15,289 nt of DNA from an uncultured Bacillota bacterium (lineage in GTDB: Bacteria; Bacillota; Clostridia; Oscillospirales; Oscillospiraceae): NCBI GenBank assembly GCA_947383275.1, contig CANDCW010000065.1, positions 1-15,289 on the forward strand, written 5' to 3'. The stretch's first letter is position 1. The number at the start of each line of letters is the position of its first letter. The notes beneath the pieces are model-generated. The model was not told where the DNA came from. It made no database searches and worked only from the letters and a program-made list of their open reading frames with translations. Below are positions 1 to 6,639 of this stretch, in pieces. The position numbers were made by a program, and so were the translations under genes.

Positions 1-530
1 TGGTCTTTGCCGAGGAGGTCTTCGGCGGCTCCGTGCCCAAGAACTTCTTCCCCGCTGTGGAAAAGGGTCTGCGGGAAGCCTGCGTCCACGGCCCCCTGGC
101 CGGCTACCCCGTGGTCAACCTGAAGGCCGTGCTGTACGACGGAAGCTACCACCCGGTTGACTCCTCCGAAATCGCTTTCAAAACTGCCGCCCAGCTGGCC
201 TACAAGGCCGCCATGCCCGAGGCCAACCCCGTGCTGCTGGAGCCCGTGGGCGAGCTGAAGGTCACCGTGCCCGACAGCTACATGGGCGACGTCATCGGCG
301 ATCTGAACAAGCGCCGGGGCCGCGTGATGGGCATGAACCCCACCGGCGACGGCGACCAGATGATCGAGGCCGAGGTGCCCATGGCCGAGATGACCTCCTA
401 CGCCATCGACCTGCGGGCCATGACCCAGTCCCGTGGCAGCTATACCTTCCACTTCGTCCGCTATGAGGATTGCCCCCCTGCAGCCCAGGAAAAGGCCATC
501 GCCGCTGCAAAGTCCATGGCAGAAGAATAA
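1..530 (+). CDS. Elongation factor G-like GTPase, C-terminal part (partial)
   Basis: The gene enters from the left edge; the frame is open from base 3, so about 176 codons are visible and the TAA stop is at 528-530. The visible part covers most of EF-G domain IV and domain V. Landmarks are GGSVPKNFFPAVEKGLREA, LAGYPVVNLKAVLYDGSYH, VDSSEIAFK, PVLLEPVGELKV, YMGDVIGDLNKRRG and a late DLRAMTQSRGSYTFHF block, all in EF-G order. EF-G is the cytoplasmic GTPase that translocates tRNA-mRNA on the ribosome. The wording GGSVP, MPEANPVLLEP and NKRRGRVMGM resembles the second EF-G paralogue (EF-G2 / FusA2-like) more than canonical FusA, and no str-operon genes are visible. Paralogue status is an inference; the family assignment is firm. 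The G domain lies outside the window. A GTG at 33 is internal, not a start. A hairpin terminator follows the stop directly. Confidence 0.9.
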   Translation, partial: VFAEEVFGGSVPKNFFPAVEKGLREACVHGPLAGYPVVNLKAVLYDGSYHPVDSSEIAFKTAAQLAYKAAMPEANPVLLEPVGELKVTVPDSYMGDVIGDLNKRRGRVMGMNPTGDGDQMIEAEVPMAEMTSYAIDLRAMTQSRGSYTFHFVRYEDCPPAAQEKAIAAAKSMAEE

Positions 531-534
531 TCCA

Positions 535-564
535 AAAACGCCCGCTTCGAAAAGCGGGCGTTTT
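535..564. terminator. Bidirectional intrinsic terminator between convergent genes
   Basis: A perfect 13-bp stem (AAAACGCCCGCTT at 535-547 with AAGCGGGCGTTTT at 552-564) encloses a 4-nt CGAA loop. The T run 561-564 ends the plus-strand EF-G-like gene. The A run 534-538 gives a U tract on the minus strand, so it also ends the 84-aa gene, whose stop is at 566-568. Confidence 0.9.
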
Positions 565-565
565 C

Positions 566-820
566 TTATCCCCAATCGTGCCTGTCTCCACAGCCGGAGC
601 CAAGACGTTCAAATTCATAGACAATTGCCTCGATTTTTTGAAAGCAGTCCTCGTCGGTCAACTCGTCGTCTTGGAGAATCCTTTGAATTTCGGCCAGCGC
701 GCAGTAGGCCGCGGATTCGATCATCTCACCGGCGCTGAATTTCAGGTTTGGAAATGTGACCTCCACCTTGCAGTCCTGCTTATACAGAAGATGGAGCAAT
801 ATCTCTTTGTACAAGTCCAT
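566..820 (-). CDS. Small acidic protein of unknown function (84 aa)
   Basis: I do not recognise a named family. The ATG is at 820-818 with a good ribosome binding site (AGGTGAT, about 824-830 on the minus strand) and the stop at 566-568 abuts a terminator, so this is a well-bounded gene. The protein begins MDLYKEILLHLLYKQDCKVE, followed by a short strand-like VTFPNLKFS and then predicted helices with many Asp/Glu (LQDDELTDEDCFQKIEAIVYEFERLG). It has four cysteines (17, 40, 59, 77) and no signal peptide or membrane segment, so it should be a soluble cytoplasmic helical protein. It diverges from an XRE regulator at 938 and shares its control region. Such a pairing is seen in small regulator/partner modules, so an accessory factor or a toxin/antitoxin-like role is possible, but nothing in the sequence proves it. 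Base composition is more AT-rich than in the flanking genes. Confidence 0.75.
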   Translation of the reverse strand: MDLYKEILLHLLYKQDCKVEVTFPNLKFSAGEMIESAAYCALAEIQRILQDDELTDEDCFQKIEAIVYEFERLGSGCGDRHDWG

Positions 821-838
821 GACATCACCTCATTAATT

Positions 839-866
839 ATTTTAACTTGAAAATCCATCTTGTCAA
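839..866 (-). promoter_or_regulatory. Promoter of the 84-aa gene
   Basis: On the minus strand a perfect TTGACA -35 (866-861) is followed after 16 bp by TAAAAT (844-839). Transcription would start near 832, giving a very short leader of about a dozen bases that still holds the AGGTGAT ribosome binding site. The -35 lies inside the palindrome at 851-875, which suggests repression by a bound regulator. Confidence 0.7.
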
Positions 867-875
867 GATGGATTT
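851..875. promoter_or_regulatory. 25-bp palindromic operator candidate
   Basis: AAATCCATCTTG (851-862) and CAAGATGGATTT (864-875) are perfect 12-bp inverted arms around a single T at 863. There is no T run, so it is not a convincing terminator. It covers the -35 of the minus-strand promoter. A third partial half-site, AATCCATTTT, lies at 894-903, nearer the XRE gene. The natural candidate ligand is the XRE protein encoded at 938-1165, as autoregulator and repressor of the 84-aa gene; that assignment is inference. Confidence 0.6.
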
Positions 876-937
876 CCACTTTTTAATTTTGTTAATCCAT
901 TTTAAAAAGTATCATAAACTATATACGGTGATGAATT

Positions 938-1165
938 TTGGACAAGACACAAATGGAAAAGTATGAGGCGTTCGGCTTAAATGTGTACTACTACCGCCGC
1001 AAGCGGAAATTAACGCAGGAACAGCTTGCGGAAATGGTACTGATCGAACCTAACCACATGAGCAATATTGAACTGGCCAAGGCAGGCGCGTCCTTAGACG
1101 TTGTGTTTCGTCTGGCAGATGCGCTGGAGATCCCGGTCCACAAGCTGTTTGAGTTCCGGGACTGA
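938..1165 (+). CDS. XRE-family helix-turn-helix regulator (75 aa)
   Basis: This is a single-domain cytoplasmic DNA-binding protein of the Cro/CI (HTH_3) type. Residues 11-35 hold the first two helices (FGLNVYYYRRKRKLTQEQLAE), with the HTH turn and recognition helix at about 36-50 (IEPNHMSNIELAKAG). The usual closing LADALEIPVHKLFEF follows at 59-73. It has no ligand-binding or peptidase domain. The start is probably TTG at 938-940, because GGTGAT (928-933) lies just upstream. An in-frame ATG at 953 would give 70 aa but has no comparable ribosome binding site. It diverges from the 84-aa gene across a 117-bp AT-rich region with a 25-bp palindrome, so it probably controls that promoter and its own. 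A hairpin terminator follows, separating it from the wal operon. Confidence 0.88.
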   Translation: MDKTQMEKYEAFGLNVYYYRRKRKLTQEQLAEMVLIEPNHMSNIELAKAGASLDVVFRLADALEIPVHKLFEFRD

Positions 1166-1166
1166 A

Positions 1167-1193
1167 AACCTGCCCCAATAGGGCGGGTTTTTT
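1167..1193 (+). terminator. Intrinsic terminator after the XRE gene
   Basis: A 9-bp stem (AACCTGCCC, 1167-1175, with GGGCGGGTT, 1181-1189, one G-T wobble) has a CAATA loop and a run of six T at 1188-1193. It starts two bases after the stop codon. Confidence 0.85.
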
Positions 1194-1212
1194 ATAAATT
1201 CCCCCTGATGGC

Positions 1213-1241
1213 TTTACCCAGGTGGCAGTTTGTGGTATACT
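1213..1241 (+). promoter_or_regulatory. Extended -10 promoter of the Nudix-wal operon
   Basis: TTTACC (1213-1218) as -35, a 17-bp spacer and TATACT (1236-1241) preceded by TG at 1233-1234 form a sigma-A promoter with extended -10. A perfect TATAAT at 1245-1250 offers an alternative -10 but has a poorer -35. It lies between the XRE terminator and the Nudix ribosome binding site and is the only good promoter I see ahead of the ten-gene run. Confidence 0.65.
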
Positions 1242-1282
1242 AACTATAATTGAGCAAAAAATCCGCAAGGAGGACTAAGAAA

Positions 1283-1825
1283 ATGGACCTGAGCGAAAAG
1301 ATGGTAAGCAGCCAGACAATTTTTGACGGAAAGATCATCAAGGTGACGCTGGACCAGGCCCAACTGCCCGACGGCACGCTGGCGGCCCGGGAGGTGGTGT
1401 ATCATCCCGGCGGCGTGGCTGTGCTGGCCCTGGACGAGGACAAGACGGTGTATCTGGTGCGGCAGTACCGCTATCCCATCCAGCAGCTTCTGCTGGAGCT
1501 GCCCGCAGGCAAGCTGGACCACGGCGCGGAGGAGGACCCTGTGCTGGGGGCTCAGCGGGAGCTGAGCGAGGAGACCGGCCTGGAGGCGGCGGAGTGGACC
1601 TACCTGGGATATACCCTGGCCTCTCCCGGCTTCTGCACCGAAAAGCTGCACATGTATCTGGCCCGGGGCCTCACCCGGAAGAAGCAGCACCTGGACGAGG
1701 ACGAGTTTTTGGATGTGGTCGCCATGCCCTTTGACGAGCTGGCAAGGCAGGTGTTGGACGGAACCATTACCGACGCTAAAACCGTGTCCACCACGCTGAA
1801 GGTAAAGGTCCTTCTGGGCCTGTGA
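1283..1825 (+). CDS. Nudix hydrolase, ADP-ribose pyrophosphatase type (180 aa)
   Basis: It probably hydrolyses ADP-ribose to AMP and ribose-5-phosphate in the cytoplasm (NUDT5/NudF-type family). The Nudix box lies at about 76-100: GKLDHGAEEDPVLGAQ then RELSEETGL, with the metal-binding Glu residues 93, 96 and 97. The spacing between the leading Gly and REL is two residues longer than the standard GX5EX7REUXEEXGU pattern. Other ADPRase features are the HPGGVAVLAL strand, VRQYRYPIQQLLLELPAG, and a Gly/Phe-containing segment after the box (LASPGFCTEKLHMYLARGL). The start is ATG 1283, 9 nt after AAGGAGG (1267-1273); a longer in-frame reading from 1250 has no site. It is the first gene of the operon, 22 nt before walR. 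Substrate choice within the family is inferred. Confidence 0.88.
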   Translation: MDLSEKMVSSQTIFDGKIIKVTLDQAQLPDGTLAAREVVYHPGGVAVLALDEDKTVYLVRQYRYPIQQLLLELPAGKLDHGAEEDPVLGAQRELSEETGLEAAEWTYLGYTLASPGFCTEKLHMYLARGLTRKKQHLDEDEFLDVVAMPFDELARQVLDGTITDAKTVSTTLKVKVLLGL

Positions 1826-1847
1826 GAACAGAAACGGAGGTCAACGC

Positions 1848-2552
1848 ATGGGAAAGAGGGTCCTGATTGTAGAGGACGAGCAGAGCATTGTAGACATTTT
1901 GTCCTTTAACCTGACCAAAGAGGGCTACGATACCATAGAGGCCCTGGACGGCCCCACCGGCCTGCAGCTGGCCCTGGAGCAGAACCCGGACCTGGTCCTG
2001 CTGGATCTGATGCTGCCCGGCATGAGCGGCTTTGATGTGTGCAGGCAGATCCGCCAGGCGGGGTCCACGGTGCCCATCGTCATGCTCACGGCCCGGGAGG
2101 AGGAGGACGACAAGGTCCTGGGCCTGGAGCTGGGGGCTGACGACTACATCACCAAACCCTTCAAAAACCGGGAGCTGATGGCCCGGGTAAAGGCCAACAT
2201 CCGCCGCATGTCCATGGCGCCCGCTGCCGCGCCGGCGAAGGGACAGCCCAGCCTGCCCCTGGGCACGCGGATGCAGGTGGACGAGGACCGGGCCACCATC
2301 TACAAGGACGGCGCCGCGCTGGATCTGACCCAACGGGAATACGACCTGATCCGCTTCCTGGCCGCGCGCCCAGGCAAAATTTTCTCCCGCGAGGCCCTGA
2401 TGGAGCATGTCTGGAACTACGAGGGCTACGTGGGCGACGTCCGTGCCGTGGATGTGGCCGTCCGCCGCCTGCGCGAAAAAATTGAGGACGACCCCGCCTC
2501 CCCCGTGTTTATCAAGACCAAGCGGGGGATGGGATACTACTTCGGGGAGTAG
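1848..2552 (+). CDS. walR: WalR-type OmpR/PhoB-family response regulator (234 aa)
   Basis: Cytoplasmic transcription factor of the essential cell-wall two-component system. The receiver domain (1-120) has the acidic pair E9/D10, phospho-acceptor D53 (LVLLDLMLPG), T81 and K103 (TKPF). An Ala/Pro linker spans 121-140. The winged-helix DNA-binding domain (140-234) ends YVGDVRAVDVAVRRLREKIE...KTKRGMGYYFGE, very close to the WalR/YycF C-terminus. CGGAGG lies 7 nt before the ATG. The cognate kinase follows after 49 nt and WalH/WalI-like genes come next, which supports WalR over PhoP, although PhoP is similar in sequence. In Bacillus and Staphylococcus WalR controls autolysins and wall remodelling genes through TGTWAH-N5-TGTWAH repeats; one such near-repeat occurs at 13082-13098. 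Confidence 0.88.
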   Translation: MGKRVLIVEDEQSIVDILSFNLTKEGYDTIEALDGPTGLQLALEQNPDLVLLDLMLPGMSGFDVCRQIRQAGSTVPIVMLTAREEEDDKVLGLELGADDYITKPFKNRELMARVKANIRRMSMAPAAAPAKGQPSLPLGTRMQVDEDRATIYKDGAALDLTQREYDLIRFLAARPGKIFSREALMEHVWNYEGYVGDVRAVDVAVRRLREKIEDDPASPVFIKTKRGMGYYFGE

Positions 2553-2601
2553 GCAGAAGCGGCCCCTTTATCGCTTTAAATAAACGAAAGGAGGAGCCCC
2601 C

Positions 2602-4380
2602 ATGCTGCGAAGCCTGCATATGAAGCTGGTCATGATTATGATTTTGCTTATCATGTCTTTGATGATGGTGGTGGGGGCTTTTCTCATCAACTCTGTGACC
2701 GCCTTCTACCTGGAGGACTTTTATGGGCAGATGTCCGATGTCTTTCAGGATCCGCTGCTCTATCACGACCTGATTACGCCCTCCGGCGGGGAGGAGGACG
2801 GAGCGGCCCAGCTCGCCCTGGTTCTGGAAGCCTATGCCGGCGAGCTGGGTGTGGACAACCGCAACCGGAAGCTGTACATCCTGGACGGCAGCGGCGTGTG
2901 CCGCGTCTCCCCGGATGGCGAGGACTCCCCCCTGGAGTATACAGAGAACCTGGTGTTCGCCATGAATACCGGCCTGGAAACCGGCGAGGTTGGGGACGAG
3001 AGCAATCTGGCCCTGGACTATATGGACGTAGCCGTCCCCATCCGCCGGGGCGGGGAGGACTATATTATCTACATCCTGGACAACAAATCCACCTCCAACG
3101 ACCTGACCGACCAGATGCTGGTCCTGATCGTGGAAGCGCTGATTTTCGGCCTGGTCATCTCCATCCTGCTGTCCTTCCTGCTGTCCAAGACCATGGTCAC
3201 CCCCATTCAGAGCCTCACCGAGGGGGCCATGCGGGTGGCGGAACGGGATTTTTCCAAAAAAATCAAGGTGCCCTCTCAGGACGAGATCGGCGTGCTGACC
3301 GACACGTTCAATGACATGGCCGGCCAGCTCCAGGACACCCTGCGCCAGGTGGAAAACGAGCGCAACAAGCTGGACACCCTGTTCCTCCACATGACCGACG
3401 GAGTGGTGGCATTCTCCCGTCAGGGGCTTGTTATCCACTCCAATCCCGCTGCCAACCGGATGCTCCGCCGCAGCCTGGGGTCGGAAACCACCTATGAGGA
3501 GCTCTTCGGCGGCGTAGCTCCCCTGGAACAGGTGCTGGACGCCCCCGACCACCTGGAGGAGCACCTCCAGGTCCGAGACAGCTATTTCCAGCTGCTGATG
3601 GCCCCCTTCGACCGGGGGCGGGTGGGCGGAGGCGCGCTGGCTGTGCTCCACGACATCACCGAGCAGCGCAAAAACGAGGAGATGCGCCGGGAGTTTGTGG
3701 CCAACGTCTCCCACGAACTGCGCACGCCGCTGACCAATATCCGTTCCTACGCCGAGACCATCATCGACAACGCGGGGGAAATGCCCCCGGATATGGAAAA
3801 GAAATTTCTGGGCGTCATCCTCAACGAAAGCGACCGGATGACGCATATCGTCCAGGACCTGCTTACCCTGTCCCGGTTCGATTCGGAGCGGGATGAGCTG
3901 AAGCTGTCCTGGTTCCCCTTCGGTGAGGCGGTGCGGGACATCTACAACGCGGTTTATATGGAGGCGCAGAAGCACAGCCATACCCTTACCCTGGACCTGG
4001 AGCCCGACCTGCCCGAGATTCTGGCCGACCGGGAGCGGGTGCTCCAGGTCATTATGAACATCGTCTCCAACTCCATCAAATACACCCCGGACGGGGGCCA
4101 CATCGACATCTACGCCGGCCGCAAGCGGGAGCGGGTGTGGATGATTGTGGACGATGACGGCATCGGCATCCCCGAGGAGGACCGCCCCCGCATCTTTGAG
4201 CGCTTCTACCGGGTGGACAAGGCCCGGTCCCGCCAGTCCGGGGGAACCGGCCTTGGGCTGTCCATTGCCAAGGAGATTGTGGAGCGCCACCGGGGGAGGA
4301 TCATCCTGTTAAACAAGGAGGGGCCGGGCCTGATGATCCGGCTGGATCTGAACATTGAGGGGCCTGGCGATGGAAAATAA
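2602..4380 (+). CDS. walK: WalK-type sensor histidine kinase (592 aa)
   Basis: Membrane sensor kinase, close in length to B. subtilis WalK (about 610 aa) and with the same plan. TM1 is at about 8-30, an extracytoplasmic sensing domain at 31-171, TM2 at 172-194, HAMP at 195-247 and PAS at about 255-355, ending LHDITEQRKNEE. The dimerisation/phosphoacceptor domain follows, with H371 in VANVSHELRTPLTNIRSY. The ATPase domain has the N box NIVSNSIKYT (486-495), DDDGIGIP (517-524) and GGTGLGLS (547-554). The segment before the His matches WalK closely. AAAGGAGG lies 8 nt before the ATG at 2602. The gene overlaps the next one by 11 bases, indicating translational coupling. PhoR or ResE kinases share this domain set; the downstream genes decide for WalK. 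All catalytic residues appear intact. Confidence 0.88.
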   Translation: MLRSLHMKLVMIMILLIMSLMMVVGAFLINSVTAFYLEDFYGQMSDVFQDPLLYHDLITPSGGEEDGAAQLALVLEAYAGELGVDNRNRKLYILDGSGVCRVSPDGEDSPLEYTENLVFAMNTGLETGEVGDESNLALDYMDVAVPIRRGGEDYIIYILDNKSTSNDLTDQMLVLIVEALIFGLVISILLSFLLSKTMVTPIQSLTEGAMRVAERDFSKKIKVPSQDEIGVLTDTFNDMAGQLQDTLRQVENERNKLDTLFLHMTDGVVAFSRQGLVIHSNPAANRMLRRSLGSETTYEELFGGVAPLEQVLDAPDHLEEHLQVRDSYFQLLMAPFDRGRVGGGALAVLHDITEQRKNEEMRREFVANVSHELRTPLTNIRSYAETIIDNAGEMPPDMEKKFLGVILNESDRMTHIVQDLLTLSRFDSERDELKLSWFPFGEAVRDIYNAVYMEAQKHSHTLTLDLEPDLPEILADRERVLQVIMNIVSNSIKYTPDGGHIDIYAGRKRERVWMIVDDDGIGIPEEDRPRIFERFYRVDKARSRQSGGTGLGLSIAKEIVERHRGRIILLNKEGPGLMIRLDLNIEGPGDGK

Positions 4381-5725
4381 CAAAAAAAGACGGGCCGTCG
4401 AGCTTCTGAAGGACGTGCTCATTGTCTTTCTTACCCTTTCCGCCTTGTGGCTTGCCGCCCAGACTCCCCTGGCGGCTCCCTTCCGGGTCCTGCTGCGGGA
4501 GGAGGGCCGTCAGACCGCCCCCGGCCAGGGCCAGGAGGTGGACCGGAGGTCAGGGGCCATCCCCATGGCCATGGTGGCCAATCTGCCCGGCGGAACGGGT
4601 CTGCCCCTGGGGGTGCCTGAAGGGGCGGAAGGAATCCGCTGCGGCCTGCAGTATAACCAGGGAGCCTGCCAGGAGCTGTTCCAAAAGGTGGCCGGCCCTC
4701 TGGTGGAGGCTCTGTCCAGCGCCGGTACGCCGGATGAGGTAAGCCGCCGCAGCTGGGAGGAGGCCCTCACCGGCCCGCTGGGGGTGTATATGGACTTCCA
4801 GGGGCGGATCCCCATGCCGGTGCTGATGGGCTGGCTCTCCGATGGGGATACCCGGCTTACCGCCACGGTCCGCCGGCTGGCGCTCACCGTATGGGAGGGC
4901 GGGGTTGATCTGTACTATCGGGACGAGGAGAGCGGCAGCTTCTACCGCTGCCGCTCCGAGGTTGCCGACCCCTACTCCCTGGCCGGAGCCCTGGCCGGGC
5001 TGACGGACAACGGGGCGTTTTACGCCTTTGAATCAGATTTATATCAGGACCTGGACCCGGATACCCTGCTCTTTGCCCAGGCCCCCTCCCCGGCGGTGTA
5101 TACGGTTTCCAATCCCATGAGCGCCGGCCAGGAGAGCCTTCAGACCCTGGTGCAGGACTTGGGCTTTTCCCTCAACTCCACTAGCTTTTACTCCACTGAC
5201 GAACAGGTGGCCCGCAGCGGGGACGACAGCGTCCGCCTGTCCGAACGGGGCGTGGCTCAGTATCAGTATGAGGGGCGCAAGGGCGGCGGGCTGTTTCCCG
5301 TCCTGAACCAGGGGGAGTCCGGTGCTCTCTTCGACAGCGTGGAAACCTGCCGCCAGACCGCCCTCTCCGCCATAGGGCCCCGGTGCGGCGAGGCCCGGCT
5401 CTACCTCGTTTCCGTGAAGGAGACGGATCAGGGCTGGGAGGTAGAATTCGGCTATAGCCTGAATGGAATTCCTGTCTTTACGGAGGGGGGCTGCGCCGCC
5501 CGCTTCCTGGTGGAGGGCGGGGGGATCGTCCAGTTCTCCCTCTATCTGCGCAGCTACGCCAACAGCGGCGCCGCCTCGCTGATCCTACCGCCCAGGCAGG
5601 CATCCGCAGCCCTGTCCGCCCGCGGCCTGAAGGGGGAGGAGCTGCTGCTCACCTATTCCGACAGCGGCGGTGATACCTTGTCCGCCGGCTGGTCGGCCAG
5701 GGATAACCGCCGGAAGGAGGGCTGA
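4370..5725 (+). CDS. WalH (YycH)-like modulator of WalK, membrane-anchored (451 aa)
   Basis: The assignment rests on position (directly after walK, before a WalI-like gene), length (WalH of B. subtilis is about 455 aa) and topology. It has a short positively charged N-terminus (ENNKKRR), one membrane helix at about 12-31 (LLKDVLIVFLTLSALWLAA) and a large extracytoplasmic domain with no catalytic motif I can name. The C-terminal third carries a YycH/I-like pattern: EVEFGYSLNGIPVFTEGG, then FLVEGGGIVQFSLYLRSY. In Bacillus and Staphylococcus WalH and WalI contact WalK in the membrane and tune its activity (inhibiting in B. subtilis, activating in S. aureus). Start chosen: ATG 4370 with GAGGGG at 4357-4362, inside the end of walK; a TTG at 4355 is the alternative. 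Sequence divergence is high, so orthology is likely rather than certain. Confidence 0.7.
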   Translation: MENNKKRRAVELLKDVLIVFLTLSALWLAAQTPLAAPFRVLLREEGRQTAPGQGQEVDRRSGAIPMAMVANLPGGTGLPLGVPEGAEGIRCGLQYNQGACQELFQKVAGPLVEALSSAGTPDEVSRRSWEEALTGPLGVYMDFQGRIPMPVLMGWLSDGDTRLTATVRRLALTVWEGGVDLYYRDEESGSFYRCRSEVADPYSLAGALAGLTDNGAFYAFESDLYQDLDPDTLLFAQAPSPAVYTVSNPMSAGQESLQTLVQDLGFSLNSTSFYSTDEQVARSGDDSVRLSERGVAQYQYEGRKGGGLFPVLNQGESGALFDSVETCRQTALSAIGPRCGEARLYLVSVKETDQGWEVEFGYSLNGIPVFTEGGCAARFLVEGGGIVQFSLYLRSYANSGAASLILPPRQASAALSARGLKGEELLLTYSDSGGDTLSAGWSARDNRRKEG

Positions 5726-5729
5726 GCGT

Positions 5730-6545
5730 ATGCCGTGGAGCAAGCTGAAAAACGTCATCCTGGCCATCCTGGCCGTTACCAACCTGGCTCTGCTGGCGCT
5801 GGTGGGGGGACAGGCCATTCAAGGCAGCCGTCTGCTCAGCCAGGCCCGGGAGGACGCCATCCAATTCCTTTGGAACCGGGGAGTAGAGGTGGAGGAGGGC
5901 ATTATCCCACAGTCCATGGAACTGCTGCCCCAGACCGTGGATCGGGACCTGGCCGGCGAGGAAATGGCCGCCTCCGCCCTGCTGGGCGCACCGGTGGCCG
6001 CTGAGTCCCGAGGGGGCGAGGTATACCGGTATTATAATGAAAACGGAGCCGTCCAGTTCCACAGCGACGGCACCTTTTCCGCCCAGCTGGCCCCGGAAGC
6101 TTTCTCGTTAGGGGAGGACCGGGCGGCGGGCTGCCTGGCGCTGATGGAGCGTATGGGGTTTCAGGGCGTCATCCTGGCCGGGGAGGAGGACAGCTTCACC
6201 TTCCAGCAGACCTGGAAGGGAACCCCCCTGTTTACCCAGCAGGCAACCCTGGTATGCCAGGGGCACGGGCTGTCCGCGATTACAGCCGGGCGGCTGCTGG
6301 TAGGCCAGCCCCTGCCCGACGCGGCCAGAAAAACGGTCTCGGTCGCCACAGCACTGATTGACTTCTTTAACGGTGTGGGCGCTCTGGGGGATGTCTGCAA
6401 CCGCATCGACAGCATTGAACCGGGATATGTGGCCGCGGCCTCCCTGTCCGGCTCCATTGTGCTCACTCCGGTGTGGCGGGTGACCACCGACACTGGCGCT
6501 TATCAGCTGGACGCCGTCACCGGAGGGGTATCCCGGGTGTCTTAA
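5730..6545 (+). CDS. WalI (YycI)-like regulatory membrane protein (271 aa)
   Basis: Starts at ATG 5730, 9 nt after GGAAGGAGG (5712-5720) and 4 nt after the WalH-like stop. The N-terminus MPWSKLKNVILAILAVTNL is the typical YycI opening (a WSKxK motif running into a single membrane helix, about 6-28), and the length fits WalI (about 280 aa). The rest is extracytoplasmic; the C-terminal half has repeated strand-rich segments such as KGTPLFTQQATLVCQG and LTPVWRVTTDTGAYQLDAVTGGV, matching the YycI C-terminal domain style. It is expected to form a membrane complex with WalH and WalK. An upstream in-frame ATG at 5670 lies within the previous gene and has no better ribosome binding site. The usual fifth gene walJ/yycJ does not follow; murI does. 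Confidence 0.75.
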   Translation: MPWSKLKNVILAILAVTNLALLALVGGQAIQGSRLLSQAREDAIQFLWNRGVEVEEGIIPQSMELLPQTVDRDLAGEEMAASALLGAPVAAESRGGEVYRYYNENGAVQFHSDGTFSAQLAPEAFSLGEDRAAGCLALMERMGFQGVILAGEEDSFTFQQTWKGTPLFTQQATLVCQGHGLSAITAGRLLVGQPLPDAARKTVSVATALIDFFNGVGALGDVCNRIDSIEPGYVAAASLSGSIVLTPVWRVTTDTGAYQLDAVTGGVSRVS

Positions 6546-6575
6546 TCGGGAGCGGTCCGTCATAGACTGTGGGGA

Positions 6576-6611
6576 GCGCGCATTCTCCTCTTCCGCAAGG
6601 GGCCCGCGCGC
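6576..6611 (+). other. GC-rich stem in the murI leader
   Basis: Within the 94-nt gap between the walI-like stop and murI, GCGCGC (6576-6581) can pair with GCGCGC (6606-6611), enclosing CTCCTC and AAGGGG tracts that could pair further. There is no T run, so it is not a terminator. A CTCCT at 6585-6589 could also pair with the murI ribosome binding site AGGAG (6628-6632). It may be an mRNA processing or translation-control structure, or chance in GC-rich sequence. Confidence 0.3.
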
Positions 6612-6639
6612 AAATGTGCCTTTCCCAAGGAGGGATCCC

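Noticed and set aside
851..875. The palindrome read as an intrinsic terminator
   Set aside because: Its T-containing flanks are not a continuous U tract, it has almost no loop (one base), and it lies upstream of both divergent genes. An operator fits better.
889..917. Plus-strand promoter for the XRE gene (TTGTTA with TCATAA)
   Set aside because: Both hexamers are weak, although some promoter must exist in this AT-rich gap. I could not place it with confidence.
1776..2408. A 210-codon minus-strand frame opposite walR
   Set aside because: It is antisense to a fully convincing response regulator and has low-complexity shadow composition.
2558..2578. Short inverted repeat AAGCG/CGCTT between walR and walK
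   Set aside because: Only 5 bp with no T run. It does not look like a terminator, and walK has its own ribosome binding site directly after.
2512..4290. A 592-codon open frame on the minus strand, opposite walK
   Set aside because: It mirrors walK almost exactly, is rich in Gly/Val/His/Gln from GC-biased codons, has no ribosome binding site or family motif, and the plus strand has unmistakable kinase motifs. It is a shadow frame.
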